From NCBI GenBank assembly GCA_028456385.1, contig JALNQF010000039.1:1-64000 (forward strand): a DNA stretch of 64,000 nucleotides, in the 5' to 3' direction. A program made the position numbers and the translations under genes. The notes beneath the pieces are model-generated. The model did no database searches. It had not been told where the DNA came from and saw nothing but the letters and a program-made list of their open reading frames with translations. Origin of the DNA: Ophiosphaerella korrae. Its lineage: Eukaryota; Ascomycota; Dothideomycetes; Pleosporales; Phaeosphaeriaceae. The first letter of the stretch is position 1; every line of letters begins with the position of its first letter. Positions 44,853 to 56,283 of this stretch are shown here, in pieces.

Positions 44853-47006
44853 TCACGTCACTGGCACCAGCGCCAAACTCTGCCTACTCCCCTGTCCTCT
44901 CCCCACTTTATTCCCCGCACTCCGCAGCATATGCGGCGGTACACGCAGAACGGGCTTCGGCGTTGGCGGCGACTCGATTTCAGCTTCAGACTCGGAGGTG
45001 CAATGGTGGGACGAGTCGTCCTCGGAGACGCCATCTTCGCTCGGGGTGGTATCTAAGAGCGTGTCTGGAATGGCTTCAGGCGGGGGTGTAGGGTAAGGGT
45101 GGGCCAGACCGTTTGTGTGGCTCGCTGGATGAGGAATTGTCTCGGGCATGGGTTGTGGTGGGAGGGTCGGCGAGGGTGGAGGAAGTTCAGGAAACTCGTT
45201 GTCATCTGGAAGAGGGATAGAAACGGCTGTTTCGTCGTCAGTGAGTTGCCATGTGTGCCTTTGAATAGTTTGCGGCGGTAATGGGGCGGCGTCTGCTAGT
45301 GGGAGTGCGTCTACCAATGGCTCTGGTTCCATGTCTTGTAAAGGTATGGGGCCATCGAGGCGCTCATAGAACAGCATGAAGACACTCCCTTGATGAGCCT
45401 GATCTTCCGAGGCGGCGTACACATTGTCGTCGCTGAATCGCCACCATTGTTCAGTCGCTTCCTTGGGCGCGTCTTCGGGGTCTTGTTCTGATCGTGAAGG
45501 GGATCCGGCATACGGTCGGTAACAAACGTAATGTCCGTTTCCATGTGAACCAAAGTGGGTAACAGCTGCTCGCAACCTGTACTGGAAGGGAGATGCTGCT
45601 GTTGAGTTGCCATTCTCTTGGAGCATGGATGTCGTGGGATCCTGAGACCACTCCTCCGGAGGCATATCAGGTTGTTTTGAGCCACTTGGCGAATTGCCCA
45701 GGCACCAGCGTCCTAGATCCAAAATGCTAGGGTACGAGACGCTAGCAGTGTTCTTATATTGTGCACCTGTCGTCTCATCAAAGATACTCCGATTGACGTG
45801 CAGGACCAATGATTTTGGTGATCGAGCAATTACTATTTGCTTCGATTTCGAGCTCTGCACCCAATTCTTTTTGGGAATGTTGAGTGTTTTCACTAGGGTG
45901 TTATCGTCGAACTTTTCGTCGTTGATCATTTCTGACACAGCGAGCAGCTTCTTTTCGAATGGCGACCCAGGCTTTGCCGCTGCTAAGGGTGTGAGTGTCG
46001 CTTGAAGCTTCAACAGTGTACACTTTGCGCACTCGACACCGTCAATGTACTCTAGCTTTGTATACTCGTCAAGGCATTCGCAAATATCGTACGCGTGACG
46101 ATTGCCGAGAGATACAGTGATACAGTTAAATGTTATGAGAGAAAGACCTTCCGAATAACCGCAAGTTGTACACCCGACACGCTGGGCGATCAATCCATCG
46201 AGAGGATTCGGCACATGGTTTTGTGGTCCCGACTGAGCACGTCCTAACTTGTGGTCTTCGGCCTCTTCCTTCCCTTTAGTCTGTGGGTCGTCCAAGCTCT
46301 TAGCGGCCTCAACCCAACTGGCCTCAGCTTGCGTCTTTGTGCTCGAAGCCTTCTTGACCTCCTTGTCTAGTTCATCTAGTATCTTGGAGTAGTACTCTTG
46401 AGCATCCTGTTGCGTGAATGTGCTCATGGATTTGAGCTTCCCACGAATCCAAAAGCTCTGGCCTTCGTTCTCGGGATTGTTGAGTTTGGCGAGGAGCTCA
46501 TGCAGCGCGCCGTTCGTGGTTTCGGTAGTGAATGAAGGATATTCAGTGGTCATTGTTGAGAGATAATCGCGTAGCGAGGGCAGCGCCGCAAGGCCCTGAA
46601 TAACGCTGTTCTGGTAACATGAGTTGCTGATATTGCCCAGGCCGGGCGGCACGTTGCCGTGCGCGTTTGATAAGGCTTCCGTAAGGCCTCTGACACCTTT
46701 CCGGAACAGGCCCTGGCCACCCAGGCCGAATATGCTGCCGAACACACCGCCACTGGCCTGTGCTGTGTTCTCACGTGTCTCGGCGTTGGATGCTTGAGCA
46801 GGCGCACTGTGCAGCATATTGTTGATGATGTATGCAAGCTGGCTTAACCGCAGCCAAACAGGGAATCCCAGAAGCTCCAAGGCCCTGAGGAGAACGTATG
46901 CGCCAGCTGCAGTCGCGAGCAGAATCGACGTAGGGGATGTGTCCACCTCCAGAGCGCTCCACCGCGCCTGGCTATTACTGAACGAATGCGATTGATAATT
47001 GCTCAT
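44853..47006 (-). CDS. UBP16: Ubiquitin carboxyl-terminal hydrolase, UBP16-like
   Basis: 717 aa, one exon. Residues 27-50 form an N-terminal membrane anchor (ILLATAAGAYVLLRAL). The peptidase C19 domain starts at the Cys box GLGNISNSCYQNSVIQGLA (catalytic Cys130), continues with STFTQQDAQEYYSKILDEL and zinc-finger cysteine pairs (CTTCGYSEG and CAKC), and closes with the His box THFGSHGNGHYVCYRP and FSDDNVYAASEDQ. The C-terminal ~150 residues are Pro/acidic-rich and disordered. The anchor plus C19 domain matches yeast Ubp16, a mitochondrial outer-membrane deubiquitinase. It shares a 345-bp promoter with the divergent Alb1 gene. Confidence 0.9.
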   Translation of the reverse strand: MSNYQSHSFSNSQARWSALEVDTSPTSILLATAAGAYVLLRALELLGFPVWLRLSQLAYIINNMLHSAPAQASNAETRENTAQASGGVFGSIFGLGGQGLFRKGVRGLTEALSNAHGNVPPGLGNISNSCYQNSVIQGLAALPSLRDYLSTMTTEYPSFTTETTNGALHELLAKLNNPENEGQSFWIRGKLKSMSTFTQQDAQEYYSKILDELDKEVKKASSTKTQAEASWVEAAKSLDDPQTKGKEEAEDHKLGRAQSGPQNHVPNPLDGLIAQRVGCTTCGYSEGLSLITFNCITVSLGNRHAYDICECLDEYTKLEYIDGVECAKCTLLKLQATLTPLAAAKPGSPFEKKLLAVSEMINDEKFDDNTLVKTLNIPKKNWVQSSKSKQIVIARSPKSLVLHVNRSIFDETTGAQYKNTASVSYPSILDLGRWCLGNSPSGSKQPDMPPEEWSQDPTTSMLQENGNSTAASPFQYRLRAAVTHFGSHGNGHYVCYRPYAGSPSRSEQDPEDAPKEATEQWWRFSDDNVYAASEDQAHQGSVFMLFYERLDGPIPLQDMEPEPLVDALPLADAAPLPPQTIQRHTWQLTDDETAVSIPLPDDNEFPELPPPSPTLPPQPMPETIPHPASHTNGLAHPYPTPPPEAIPDTLLDTTPSEDGVSEDDSSHHCTSESEAEIESPPTPKPVLRVPPHMLRSAGNKVGRGQGSRQSLALVPVT

Positions 47007-47351
47007 AGCTTATACTCGGAGATTGTATCGGAAGTAGAGATGGCGAGCACGGGCGAGGTGATGCTTCAATCTTCGGGCCAGCGCAGGGAGAGTAACGGGC
47101 AGAGCAAACACGGTGGCGTTGAGTCTGTCTGCGACATGGGGCTAAGGCGATGGGAGAGTAGGGCGCGGTGACGAGGGAGGGATAATGGCGAACAGGCAAG
47201 TGTGTGGAGAGGCAGGCGTGATGTTGAGCTGCGCGCCCTGTCGGAGAAGGAGCGGGAATGCGACTAATTAGGCATAGCGCTGAGGGCCGAGTCCAAAATT
47301 AAATTCAATGGTTTCCAGCGGGGAACGAGGCGCCAACGAGAAACTCACAAC
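47007..47351. promoter_or_regulatory. Bidirectional promoter, UBP16 / ALB1
   Basis: 345 bp between two divergent start codons. No TATA box at a convincing distance on either side. Assigned as a shared promoter from position only. Confidence 0.5.
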
Positions 47352-47962
47352 ATGGCCAAAACAGCAAAAGTAAAGAAGCGCGGTATGCATCTCAACGTTG
47401 CAAAGCTTAAACCAACCCCGCACGCTCACATCCTACAGCCGTCACAATCCACTCCCGTGCAGCCCGCCGCGCCGCCTCACCCTCCATCGACCTCGACAAA
47501 AACGCCAAGCAAAAACCAGCTCGAGACTCCACCTCGCCGTCGCGCCCCTCTCAAGCAAAGCACCACGTGCTTGCCGCACAAAATGGCGGCATCCAAAAGA
47601 AGACCAACAAGAGCGCAATGACACGGGCTCAGCGTCTGCGCCACCAAAAAGGGCTGGAGCGCGCGGCAGATAATCTGGATAAAATGCAAGTCAAGGTGGT
47701 GAAAAGTTTGGGCAAGGAGCAGGTGATCAAGGAAAGGAGCAAAGGCTGGGAAGACGTCAATGCGGATGGGGTGGCGGGGAAGAAGAAGACCAAGAAGAAT
47801 ACTAGTGCGGGGAACGATGCGCAACATGACGCTAGAGAGGAGCGAGGATGGGTTGATGATGAGGACATGGGTGATGCGGCAGCTGCGCAAGTCAGTGCCC
47901 AGGCTGGAGAACCTGTCGTGCCGCCAACAACCTTGGAGGTAGAAGAAGACGAGCTCCTGTGA
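47352..47962 (+). CDS. ALB1: Ribosome biogenesis factor Alb1
   Basis: Two exons, 47352-47382 and 47439-47962, with a 56-nt intron (GTATGC...CTACAG), phase 1, giving 184 aa. Splicing creates the family hallmark KKRAVTIHSRAARRAASPSI near the N terminus; without it the frame diverges early. Residues 75-125 hold the basic segment SAMTRAQRLRHQKGLERAAD and the helix VKVVKSLGKEQVIKERSKGW; the tail is acidic (EVEEDELL). Alb1 is a nucleo-cytoplasmic shuttling protein that binds Arx1 on pre-60S particles during export. The length is typical. The gene is convergent with UreD, with under 200 bp between stops. Confidence 0.85.
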
Positions 47963-48149
47963 GTCTAGCACCAGACTGTTTAACTGTAGAAGGATGGCTT
48001 TTTGCTAGCAGAGTGCCAGTCACGATGCTCATGATTTAAACATGGAATGATACCCCAAATTCGATTCTGTCGTAGCGCGTCTACAATGTTGATGCACGCA
48101 TCTGCTCTTTTGCAACATATTTTATTCCGCTGTAGCTGGTCAACTCCGT

Positions 48150-49151
48150 CTACTTCAAACACATGACAGCTCGTTCTCCGAAGCCCCTCACTATCGACTT
48201 CTCCTCTAGCATCATATCTCTCAGCCACATCTTCGCACCTTCCACCTCCCTGCTCGCAAACTTGACTAACACAAAACCTCTCACGTTCGCCGCACTCCAA
48301 ATCAGGCCGTCAGCTTTCTCTCGCTGCTGTCTGGCATGTCGCCATTGCTCCTTGGGCTCGATCGCAGGATGCACAACATCGCCCCAGTCCCTGCCACCAA
48401 TACGCGGCAAGGCCTCGAATTCGTCGAGAAAAAAACGCGACAAGGAAGCAAAGACAGGACCATGGATGATGAGAGTGCCAAATACAGAATAGCCATCCAT
48501 ACGAGAAGTGAGCTGCATCTCTGTTCGCCCATGTTTATCTAAAATCAGATTATCGCGAAGTAAGAGCCTGGACTTGTTGGAATCGTCACGCGACCATATT
48601 TCGTTGCGACTCTTGTACGTGTACATAGCCCAGTTTTCTCCACGGGCAGACCGGCCGCTTGTGACCCAGTCGCATGCACACAAGCTGCCCTGGCCGTTTT
48701 TAAGGTAGTACTTTTGTGATTGGTGAAAGGCAGTTTGGGCGAAGGGCTGGACCGGATCGGGGATGTAGACCAAGGCTGCATCATGACTGAGGTGGACAGT
48801 CATGTGCTGCCGCGACACCAGTGATGGATCCGGGGTATTGAAGATTTTGGTGGAGCCTTGAGTTAGGAGGATCAGCCGGGTTTTACTTTCCAGCTGGATG
48901 TCCAAGTCAATGGTGTCGCCGGCCACTATGCCGCCTCCATATGTGAGTAGGAAGACTGTGTGGATGAGAGATGGAGTGGTCACGTCTGATGTATAGGGCG
49001 GTGGAGGGAGTGGATCTGGAGCGACCAGTTTGAGCGGATATTGGTATGATACATTCTGAAGAACTGGTCTATCGGGAGGCAAGATGGCGAGCACAATAGA
49101 TCCATGACCAGCTTTGGAAGTGGAGGTGCCAAAGGGTGATATGAAGGACAT
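48150..49151 (-). CDS. ureD: Urease accessory protein UreD
   Basis: 333 aa, one exon. It shows UreD family landmarks in order: PFGTSTSKAGHGS at the N terminus, YQYPLKLVAPDP, the central LTYGGGIVAGDTIDLDI, LLTQGSTKIF, LVYIPDPVQPFAQTAFHQSQ and WVTSGRSARGENW. UreD acts with UreF and UreG as scaffold for GTP-dependent nickel delivery to apo-urease in the cytosol. Length agrees with other fungal UreD proteins. The start shares a 276-bp intergenic region with the divergent gene at 49428, probably a bidirectional promoter. Confidence 0.92.
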   Translation of the reverse strand: MSFISPFGTSTSKAGHGSIVLAILPPDRPVLQNVSYQYPLKLVAPDPLPPPPYTSDVTTPSLIHTVFLLTYGGGIVAGDTIDLDIQLESKTRLILLTQGSTKIFNTPDPSLVSRQHMTVHLSHDAALVYIPDPVQPFAQTAFHQSQKYYLKNGQGSLCACDWVTSGRSARGENWAMYTYKSRNEIWSRDDSNKSRLLLRDNLILDKHGRTEMQLTSRMDGYSVFGTLIIHGPVFASLSRFFLDEFEALPRIGGRDWGDVVHPAIEPKEQWRHARQQREKADGLIWSAANVRGFVLVKFASREVEGAKMWLRDMMLEEKSIVRGFGERAVMCLK

Positions 49152-49427
49152 GCCGGGAATACCAGATACTATTGCCGAGCCATGTTGGCAAAAGAAAGGG
49201 ATGTGAAGGGACGGTAAGATATTACAAGGTTGGAGGTTGATGAGAAGGATGGTGAGTGATAGTGGCGTTGCATCTCTAGTTGGAAGTTGATTGGTGAGAC
49301 GCTACCAGACCAGCCCCACATTGGTAAATGACCCCTGCCACTTTTTTGCGACAGCCAAAATGCTTCGGATGTGCCAAAGCCACCCTCAATCCACCTGCAC
49401 CACGACCGTGAAGTCCTGACCCGCGCA

Positions 49428-50435
49428 ATGCCACACAAACACAAGCGCAGAGCCGACGACGATGACAAAAATCAGTACGTACCACACCGTTCGCGCCCAG
49501 ATGTCACACTTACACTTTCGCATAGGTTCAGTCTTCCTCCAGATCTACAGGCAACTTCTCTCCTCGTAGGCAAAGCGCGCACCTTCAATTCTGCGCCTCG
49601 AGCAAAAAAGCGCAAAACGGCTCATATTGATGGCTATGGGGCCGATGACACGCCCAAGGCCTTTTCGCGCCTCATGGCCTTCTCTACTGGCAACAAGCCC
49701 AGACACTCTGGACTAGACGACGGAACCATAAAGTCAAAAAAACAAAAGAAGCAAGACCCAAAAAAGGGGGTTGAAGAAACCGAACAGCAAACCTCAGGAA
49801 GCAGCGAATCACAGCAAAAGGCTGACACTCCCGCCTTGAAGATCCAGCCAGGCGAATCCATGGCAGAATTCCGCGCCCGCGTCGACCAAGCCCTACCACT
49901 ATCCGGTATATCGCGAAACGGCAAGAAAGTCGCCGGCATCAGCGACCACAGAGTAACCAAGCACGAGCGGCGACTCAAGCGGCTACAGAAAGGATGGCGC
50001 GAGGAGGAAGCGCGCATTCGGGACAAGGAGCAAGAGGAACGCGAACTCGCCGAAGAAGAAGAAGACGAGCAAAAAGCCATGTGGGAAGACAAAACATCCT
50101 CTCTTGATGACATATCCGGCAAAAATAAGAAGAAAAGCGCCAAGGGCAAGAGAAAGCTCCTCGTGGGCGAAATAGATAACAACAGCGAAGACGAGTGGGA
50201 GGCGCTTAAGAGGACACGTGAGAAGAGAAAAGGATTACATGATGTTGTTTCTGCACCGCCGGAATTCACGCGGACGCCCAGGGAGATATTCAAGGTTCGG
50301 AATGGGGCGGGGGCAAAGGTTGGCAATGTGCCGAATGCGGTGGGCAGCTTGAGAAAGAGGGAGGAGATAGGCGAGGAACGGAAGACAATAATTGACACAT
50401 ATCGGGAGTTGATGGCAGCGAAGCGGAAGGGGTAG
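49428..50435 (+). CDS. Lys/Glu-rich nuclear-type protein (CCDC137-like?)
   Basis: Two exons, 49428-49474 and 49526-50435; 318 aa. The 51-nt intron (GTACGT...GCATAG) is a multiple of three without a stop, so unspliced DNA is also open. Splicing joins DDDDKN to QFSLPPDLQATSLLV, which reads as better protein. The sequence begins MPHKHKRRADDDD with a basic nuclear-signal-like start, has KKRKTAHIDG and DDTPKAFSRLMAF, then a central GESMAEFRARVDQALPL followed by a long basic/acidic coiled coil (HERRLKRLQKGWREEEARIR). The central motif recalls CCDC137-type nucleolar proteins, by memory only. Divergent from UreD. Confidence 0.75.
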   Translation: MPHKHKRRADDDDKNQYVPHRSRPDVTLTLSHRFSLPPDLQATSLLVGKARTFNSAPRAKKRKTAHIDGYGADDTPKAFSRLMAFSTGNKPRHSGLDDGTIKSKKQKKQDPKKGVEETEQQTSGSSESQQKADTPALKIQPGESMAEFRARVDQALPLSGISRNGKKVAGISDHRVTKHERRLKRLQKGWREEEARIRDKEQEERELAEEEEDEQKAMWEDKTSSLDDISGKNKKKSAKGKRKLLVGEIDNNSEDEWEALKRTREKRKGLHDVVSAPPEFTRTPREIFKVRNGAGAKVGNVPNAVGSLRKREEIGEERKTIIDTYRELMAAKRKG

Positions 50436-51443
50436 GTTGAATAACTTAGATGCATCAGGATAAGGCGATCATCTCTACGACTCTCTTAATGTCCTGATGG
50501 GCTTCGTACTCGATCGTGACGCTTTGCCACCCAATAATTATGCGGTTATAACGTTATCCTGTGCGGGGGGGGGGGGGGGGATATACCAACTTCTAACAAG
50601 GCTTGCAAATTGATCCAGTCCCAAACTTGGCCACCATCTGTCGCACTGGCCAAATCACTAGCCTTGGATCTATCGATGGGTGGCGGCCAAACGCGCTGGC
50701 TTCCTGCTTGCTTCGGACTGTATCATCCACCGTCTGCATACTAATTTTAGTTGTATGCTAGCTTCAGGAATGGAAACTGGCGATGTAGTTAAGCAAGCAA
50801 GCAAACGAGTTTGATGGTGCAATTCAACTTGTACAAGATACAATAGGAAGAAGATGCTTTGTCTTCGACTGCTAAAACTAACAAATGGCTGCTAATAGAA
50901 CCATGTAAGCACATATTCGCCATGGCAAAGTAACATCCATTTCACAAGTAACTGCCGGGTTGCAACCAACTACCGACTATCAAGAAACTGCCGGGCCAAT
51001 AATGTACCTACGTGGAATTAATATAGCTTTTCATCCAGATTGTAATATCGGAAAACTGCACCACCCGGCTCATACACTCGCCAATACTAAGCCTCTTATT
51101 GAGTAGCTTATAGAACACAAGAATTCTGGGCGAAGAATACTTATGAATCGCTATGTTATCAGAGAATAATCTTAGACTTGCGAGAATTGGGTCGAGCTGA
51201 TTCGTAGCAGACCGCGTTGGTTATCATCGGTATTATCGCTCCTTCTCTATTGCATGTCAAGGGAGTAAAAATACTTCGATTCATACCAATAGACGCAGGG
51301 CATGTAGATTGCCCGACACCAAGAGATTAGATTCCATCCCACAAAGCCTGAGTATATACAGTGTTGCAGAGTTCTGCTCACCAGACATCTGCAACACACA
51401 TCTTCACTTTGCTAATCCTGTCGAGATCCTGTCTAGCACTACG
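50436..51443. other. Intergenic region with a G homopolymer
   Basis: Contains an uninterrupted G run at about 50565-50580 followed by ATATA. The final 300 bp form the promoter and leader of the DUF1996 gene. No gene seen. Confidence 0.5.
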
Positions 51444-52603
51444 ATGAGATCACTCTCTGCAGCTCTCACTCTCGTCGCCTCAGTCCAGGCTGGGCTTCGA
51501 TTTCCATGTTCAACGTTGACCTTCCAACGCCTTGATCCAGCTGGCCAGCCGGGCTCTTTTCCCTCAGCTCATGTCCATCATATTGTTGGGGGAAATGCAT
51601 TCAACGCCACCATGACCGGTGACATTGGCGAGAAAGCCACATGCACTACCTGCCAAATGGCTGAAGATTTTTCCAACTACTGGACCGCAACATTGTACTT
51701 CAAACATCCTACCAATGGCACCTACCACCGTGTGCCGCCTATGCCAGTTCAGCCTCTATTAGGAGGATCGAATGGTGCGCAGGGTGGGCTAACCGTGTAC
51801 TACACCCAGTTTGATTTATCCAGGGATAACCTGAAGCAGAACCCTGTGAAAGCCTTCCCGCCGGTAAGTTTAAAAAGCTTATGAAGCTCCTCTTTGAAAT
51901 ACTCATACCCGCCAGGGCTTCCGGATGACCGTAGGAAACCCAGCTTCAACTACAAAGGAACACGCCGGCCTCAGTTATCAATGCATGTCAGGGAGTAGCA
52001 GGGGTACAATCACGAACACGATGCCCACGAAGCCATGCTCAGGTGGTATATTCACCACCCACCACTTCCCCGCGTTCGTAACTCCTTCACGCTCAGGCGA
52101 AAGCAAATACTGAACAAAACCTAGATGTTGGGACGGCAAGAACCTTGATAGTCCGGACCACCAGTCTCACATGTACAACACCGTTAACTCAGAGGGTTTT
52201 ACAAACGCGCCAAAATGTCCATCTTCCCATCCAGTTCGTGTGCCACAAGTGACATTCGAAACTGTATGGGATACGACAAAGTTCAACAGCCTGTGGCCTT
52301 CAGGCGCTCCTAATCCATTTGTGTGGAGCTTTGAAGGCAGCCCTACTGGATATGGCACTCACGCCGACTACATGTTTGGATGGAAGGGCGACTCTCTCCA
52401 AAAGGCTATGGACAAGTCCGAGTGCTTCTACGACGGATGTGGCTCCATCAAGAAGCAGCAGATGGCTGTTGCGAACCAATGCACCGTCAAGGACTTTGTC
52501 GGCGAGGCAACCGAAGGATGTACGTTCCAGAGCCTAAAAACGTTTTTCATATTGCTGACCTGCAACAGGGCTCAAAGACCTTCCGGGTATGGCGAAGTCG
52601 TAA
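51444..52603 (+). CDS. Secreted DUF1996 protein
   Basis: Four exons: 51444-51863, 51916-52073, 52125-52519 and 52569-52603. Introns are 52, 51 and 49 nt (GTAAGT...CCAG, GTTCGT...CTAG, GTACGT...ACAG). Product about 335 aa. The signal peptide is MRSLSAALTLVASVQAG. DUF1996 landmarks run in order: FPCSTLTFQRLDPAGQPGS, AHVHHIVGGNAFNATM, CTTCQMAEDFSNYWTATLYF, then across splice sites AFPPGFRMTVGNP and HHFPACWDGKNLDSPDHQSH, ending GWLKDLPGMAKS. These junctions are what the family requires, which supports the exon model. DUF1996 proteins are extracellular or wall-associated fungal proteins of unknown activity, sometimes joined to WSC domains; none is present here. Confidence 0.88.
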
Positions 52604-54904
52604 TTGGACAGGGATACTACGTGTCTGTTCGTGGAGGGGCTTTTTCATTCTCTAGTAATGTCATTTCTCAGCTGATAATTTGAGATTCGAATAGTTTGCA
52701 CCAAGTATTTGTTTCGTAGATCCATTTTTGGCCTCACTGCTTGGTTTTAAATGATGTGCTGCAATAATGATCTCGGGAACTTTGTGCTAACTATTGCCGC
52801 TCTTCAGTCTCGCTTGCGAGCACTAGTTAATCCCCGTCACATTGCCGTAAAATGGCGGTACCTCAATAATTAGCGAACACAAAGAAATCGAAACCATTAA
52901 TAGGGCTTCTTTGTCACAAGATTGCGCCAGGCTAATCTGAAGCTACTTTACTATGTCTCCAGCGGCCACTCCTAGTCCACTGCTTTGTTCAAGATGAGAG
53001 GATATTATCATTCACAACCCAGAGTGTCTTAAACCATACTGAGCCTGGCTTTAGTGGACGGAATCTGCTAACTTTCAAAAGCCGTCGAATGTTCTTATGT
53101 TTGTTCGTCCCGGTCGAAATTACCGACATCATTGTATAACGCAAGTCATCAATGTGGCATTCCGAGATGCCACATGTATCTACCTAGCACCATGACAGCT
53201 ATAACGTTTTGATTTATTGGCAAGATCCTATATTCTTGACACCTTTGCGTTTCCTTGACGTGAACAAGGTTGAGAAGATTTCGAAGCCAACTTCATTACG
53301 TCCCGAGCCGTCCGAGAGGGTGACATGCAATGGACTTGACCTCTAAAGATTGCGGAATGCTCAGGTGGATCAACGTTGATAGGATGCATCGTAGACAGGT
53401 GAGACGGTGGAGACCCAATGTGAGAGTGAGGTGGTAGCGCCAGTTACGCCGATAACAGTCGGTCCAACGAACCATTGTCAACACGCCTATGTCGGCATAT
53501 GCCGATGAGTCAGAGACTTCCCATCATTTTGCCTGATAGCTCGCGGAAGAGGCCAATGTGCGCTCCCAAGGTTGGGATGTGGTCGGGCTCCTACAACTTA
53601 GTGTACGCCTTGAGCGGACGCCTCGGCGGCATTCAACAACCAGCCTTACGACTCCCTGATATAAATCGCGCAATAGTTTTGTTGGGCAACGGCGACGCTT
53701 CTATCATATGCTAAGAATGACTAGGATGCAGATCTAAATTTCTTAACAGCATTTACTGGCTCTGGCAAAAATTTGACTGGCGCAAGTTGTGGCGTCATAA
53801 ATGATGATAATATTGTGAATGAAAGCACAGGAAAGCCTTGACGCCTGTGACAGGCCACGCGGGCGCATAAAAAAGCCGCACACCAAAAATGTTACCAAGA
53901 GTGTAGCTTAGCAAGGAACATCAAATCTTTAGAAGGGACCTCCTTACTCAGGTACATACTCTGTAGCCAAAATTATAATAAAAAAATATTTCCTGGATAC
54001 TGAAATAAAGCTTAAGTTTCTTTTTCTAATTCTATTTAATAAAGATCAATATTAATCAAAACTTATGGTGTTGAATTCTAAAGAAGGGTAGTTTTGGGTG
54101 TGCGGCTTTTTTTCGCACCCGTGTTCAGGCTTACTTGCACTCGCACACCGAAGCGAATTGGCCCTAAATGCCTCGAGAAAAACAAAGCAAAAACATAAAG
54201 AAAAAGGTAATAAATTCGCTCAGCATATTAACGTGTCTGCCTTGGGCGTCTCTACCGATAGTAAGCTGCAGATCATTGAAAAAAAAAAAATCAAAGTCCA
54301 TGAAGGCCGGGTTGACAATGTAACGTAGGGCAACGGGCGAATGGCAGATCAGGGGTTAGAGTTCGCAGATCGAACACAGCCCCTTTCACATGCCCAATAC
54401 TCTTGGCTTACTCTACCGGTGCTGCTCCGCCACGATACAAACTGTCAGCCCCGCATGGAAAGGTCCGTTTACGCTACATCTATATTGAGGAGTTCTCTGC
54501 TTCAAAAATTCTAGTTACCATAGAACGGTAGCTTTAAAAAAGCGCCCTAATAGCGGAGAATATAGCGACTCAAGAAATTAAAATCGATGGGCACTATCAT
54601 AAACACTTATAGCTTACGCTGGGTGAAGACTTTGGGGCTGCGAGTGTATGTTTCATGTACGACCTATCGCATTCACTAGCTAACCAAATGAATTAGGACG
54701 TATGCGTTCAAGAAATTGAGTCTGTCTCCGCGGATGTCAGATGATCGCTTTGGAAACCGATTTCGGAGAAAGGTTCCAGAAATCCAACAAATCTATGAGA
54801 CAGGATTGCTTTATTGAGTTCTAAAAAGATCCAGTACTTGTTATATCTTCGCTTCCCAGAAGGTCTGACAGGAAGTGAAGGAGAGACAGCGAAATTCGCT
54901 TGCA
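52604..54904. other. Gene-poor intergenic stretch
   Basis: No supported gene over 2.3 kb. Small frames at 53296-53484, 53475-53714 and 54098-54328 have no recognisable content; the last lies in an AT-rich stretch (53960-54330). No tRNA could be folded by eye. Confidence 0.45.
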
Positions 54905-56283
54905 ATGGATGCCTGCAACCAGGGTCGGTCGGGAGATGATCACCCTTCTTGCGAGAAGTCTCACGGTGTGCAAGTTCTTAAAAGTTGTCAAGATATGCAA
55001 CGCGAACTAAGCAGTGTAGCAGAGTTTGTGGCTAAACGAACATCGCCGCAATCAGGTCTGATTGCTGAAACTCAAGCAAGGACGTCGCATGACCCTTACC
55101 CAAGAGGGCAATCAACACCAGATGCTGACTTCCTCCAAAACACGTCTAAGGCGGAGAGGGGCTGCGATTCTCCTCCCACAGTTAACGGCACCCATATTCA
55201 TGAGCTGAACCGTTTCAGCCTGTTCTCGTCCAAACATGGATCGACTGTTCACGCAGCTACGATTGGAGAGATAGCTCCAACAGGAGACTCTTTCCACAAT
55301 GTGTTTGACAGCGGAACAAATGGGGACATATGGTGGTTGCACATACTAAGTCCAAGTGAAGAAGAGGTCAACACGCTTGCAAAAATATTCTCGGTCCATC
55401 CGCTAACCTCCGAGGATATCAAAGCCAGAGAAACACTGGAGAAGGTGGATGTTTTCAAACACTACTACTTCGTCAGCTTTCGTTCGTTTACCAAGACAGA
55501 CAAGGCTGGCGGGTATTATGTGAAGCCATCAAGCGTGTACATCCTTGTATTCCATGACGGCATCATCAGCATTACCTTCGACAACAAGTCGCATGCGGCA
55601 AACGTCGAAAACCGACTCCATATGCTCAAGAATTACATGGCCTTGAGTAGTGATTGGATTTGTTACGCTTTAATGTAAGAAGCCCCCAACCGTAAAAACT
55701 AACCATTGGATATGTTCTAACACGTATTAGCGATGACATTGTCGATAAGTTTAGTCCCTTGGTCAGTGGAATCGAGCAAGAGACGAATGCAATAGAGGAT
55801 GGCGTCTTTATCACTCGCACTGACGAGATTGGCCCAGTCCTATCGACAGTCCATGCATGCCGCAAGGGAACACTAACTGCAATACACCTCCTGCGTGGAA
55901 AAGGACTTGTGATCAAGAACTTGTCTCGACACTGCGACGATATCAGCATCTTCCTTGACGACATTCAGGACCATCTCCTAACAATGATGTCTAGGCTCAA
56001 TCATTATGAGGAGATTCTATCTCGTTCTCACACAGATTACGTTACAAGGCTCTCCATAGATAGATATCATGCCGGTGGCCAGACGATGAAGTTCATCCTT
56101 CGAATCACGGTCATAGCGGCGGTTATAATACCGTTGAATGTCATCTGTAGTTTGTTTGGAATGAATATTCGGGTTCCGGGAAAAGGTAATCAGGGACTAG
56201 GTTGGTGGTTTGGGATCTTGGGTGCGATAATCTTCATCACAACGTCATTCTTAACGCTAGCGAGAAGGATCAAATTGATTTGA
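54905..56283 (+). CDS. CorA-type Mg2+ transporter-like protein
   Basis: Two exons, 54905-55674 and 55731-56283, intron 56 nt (GTAAGA...ATTAG), phase 2, giving 440 aa. The N-terminal ~110 residues are variable. The cytosolic CorA funnel domain follows (IWWLHILSPSEEEVNTLAKI, HPLTSEDIKARETLEKVDVF, then across the splice ICYALIDDIVDKFSPLV). Two C-terminal transmembrane helices (about 376-399 and 413-434) flank the GMN signature, here SLFGMNIRVPG (400-402), the selectivity motif of CorA/Mrs2/Alr channels. It most resembles the fungal plasma-membrane or vacuolar Alr/Mnr2 group but is shorter, so a paralogue is possible. The ATG at 54905 is the first in frame. Confidence 0.85.

Noticed and set aside
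49634..50455. 273-codon minus-strand Ser/Phe-rich frame
   Set aside because: Antisense shadow of the Lys/Glu-rich coding region. Ser/Phe/Leu runs arise from complementing AAG/GAA/GAG codons.
50565..50580. G homopolymer, considered as a functional G-quadruplex
   Set aside because: A single run with no further G tracts in register. It may be polymorphic or a sequencing length error; likewise the C run near 59667-59679.
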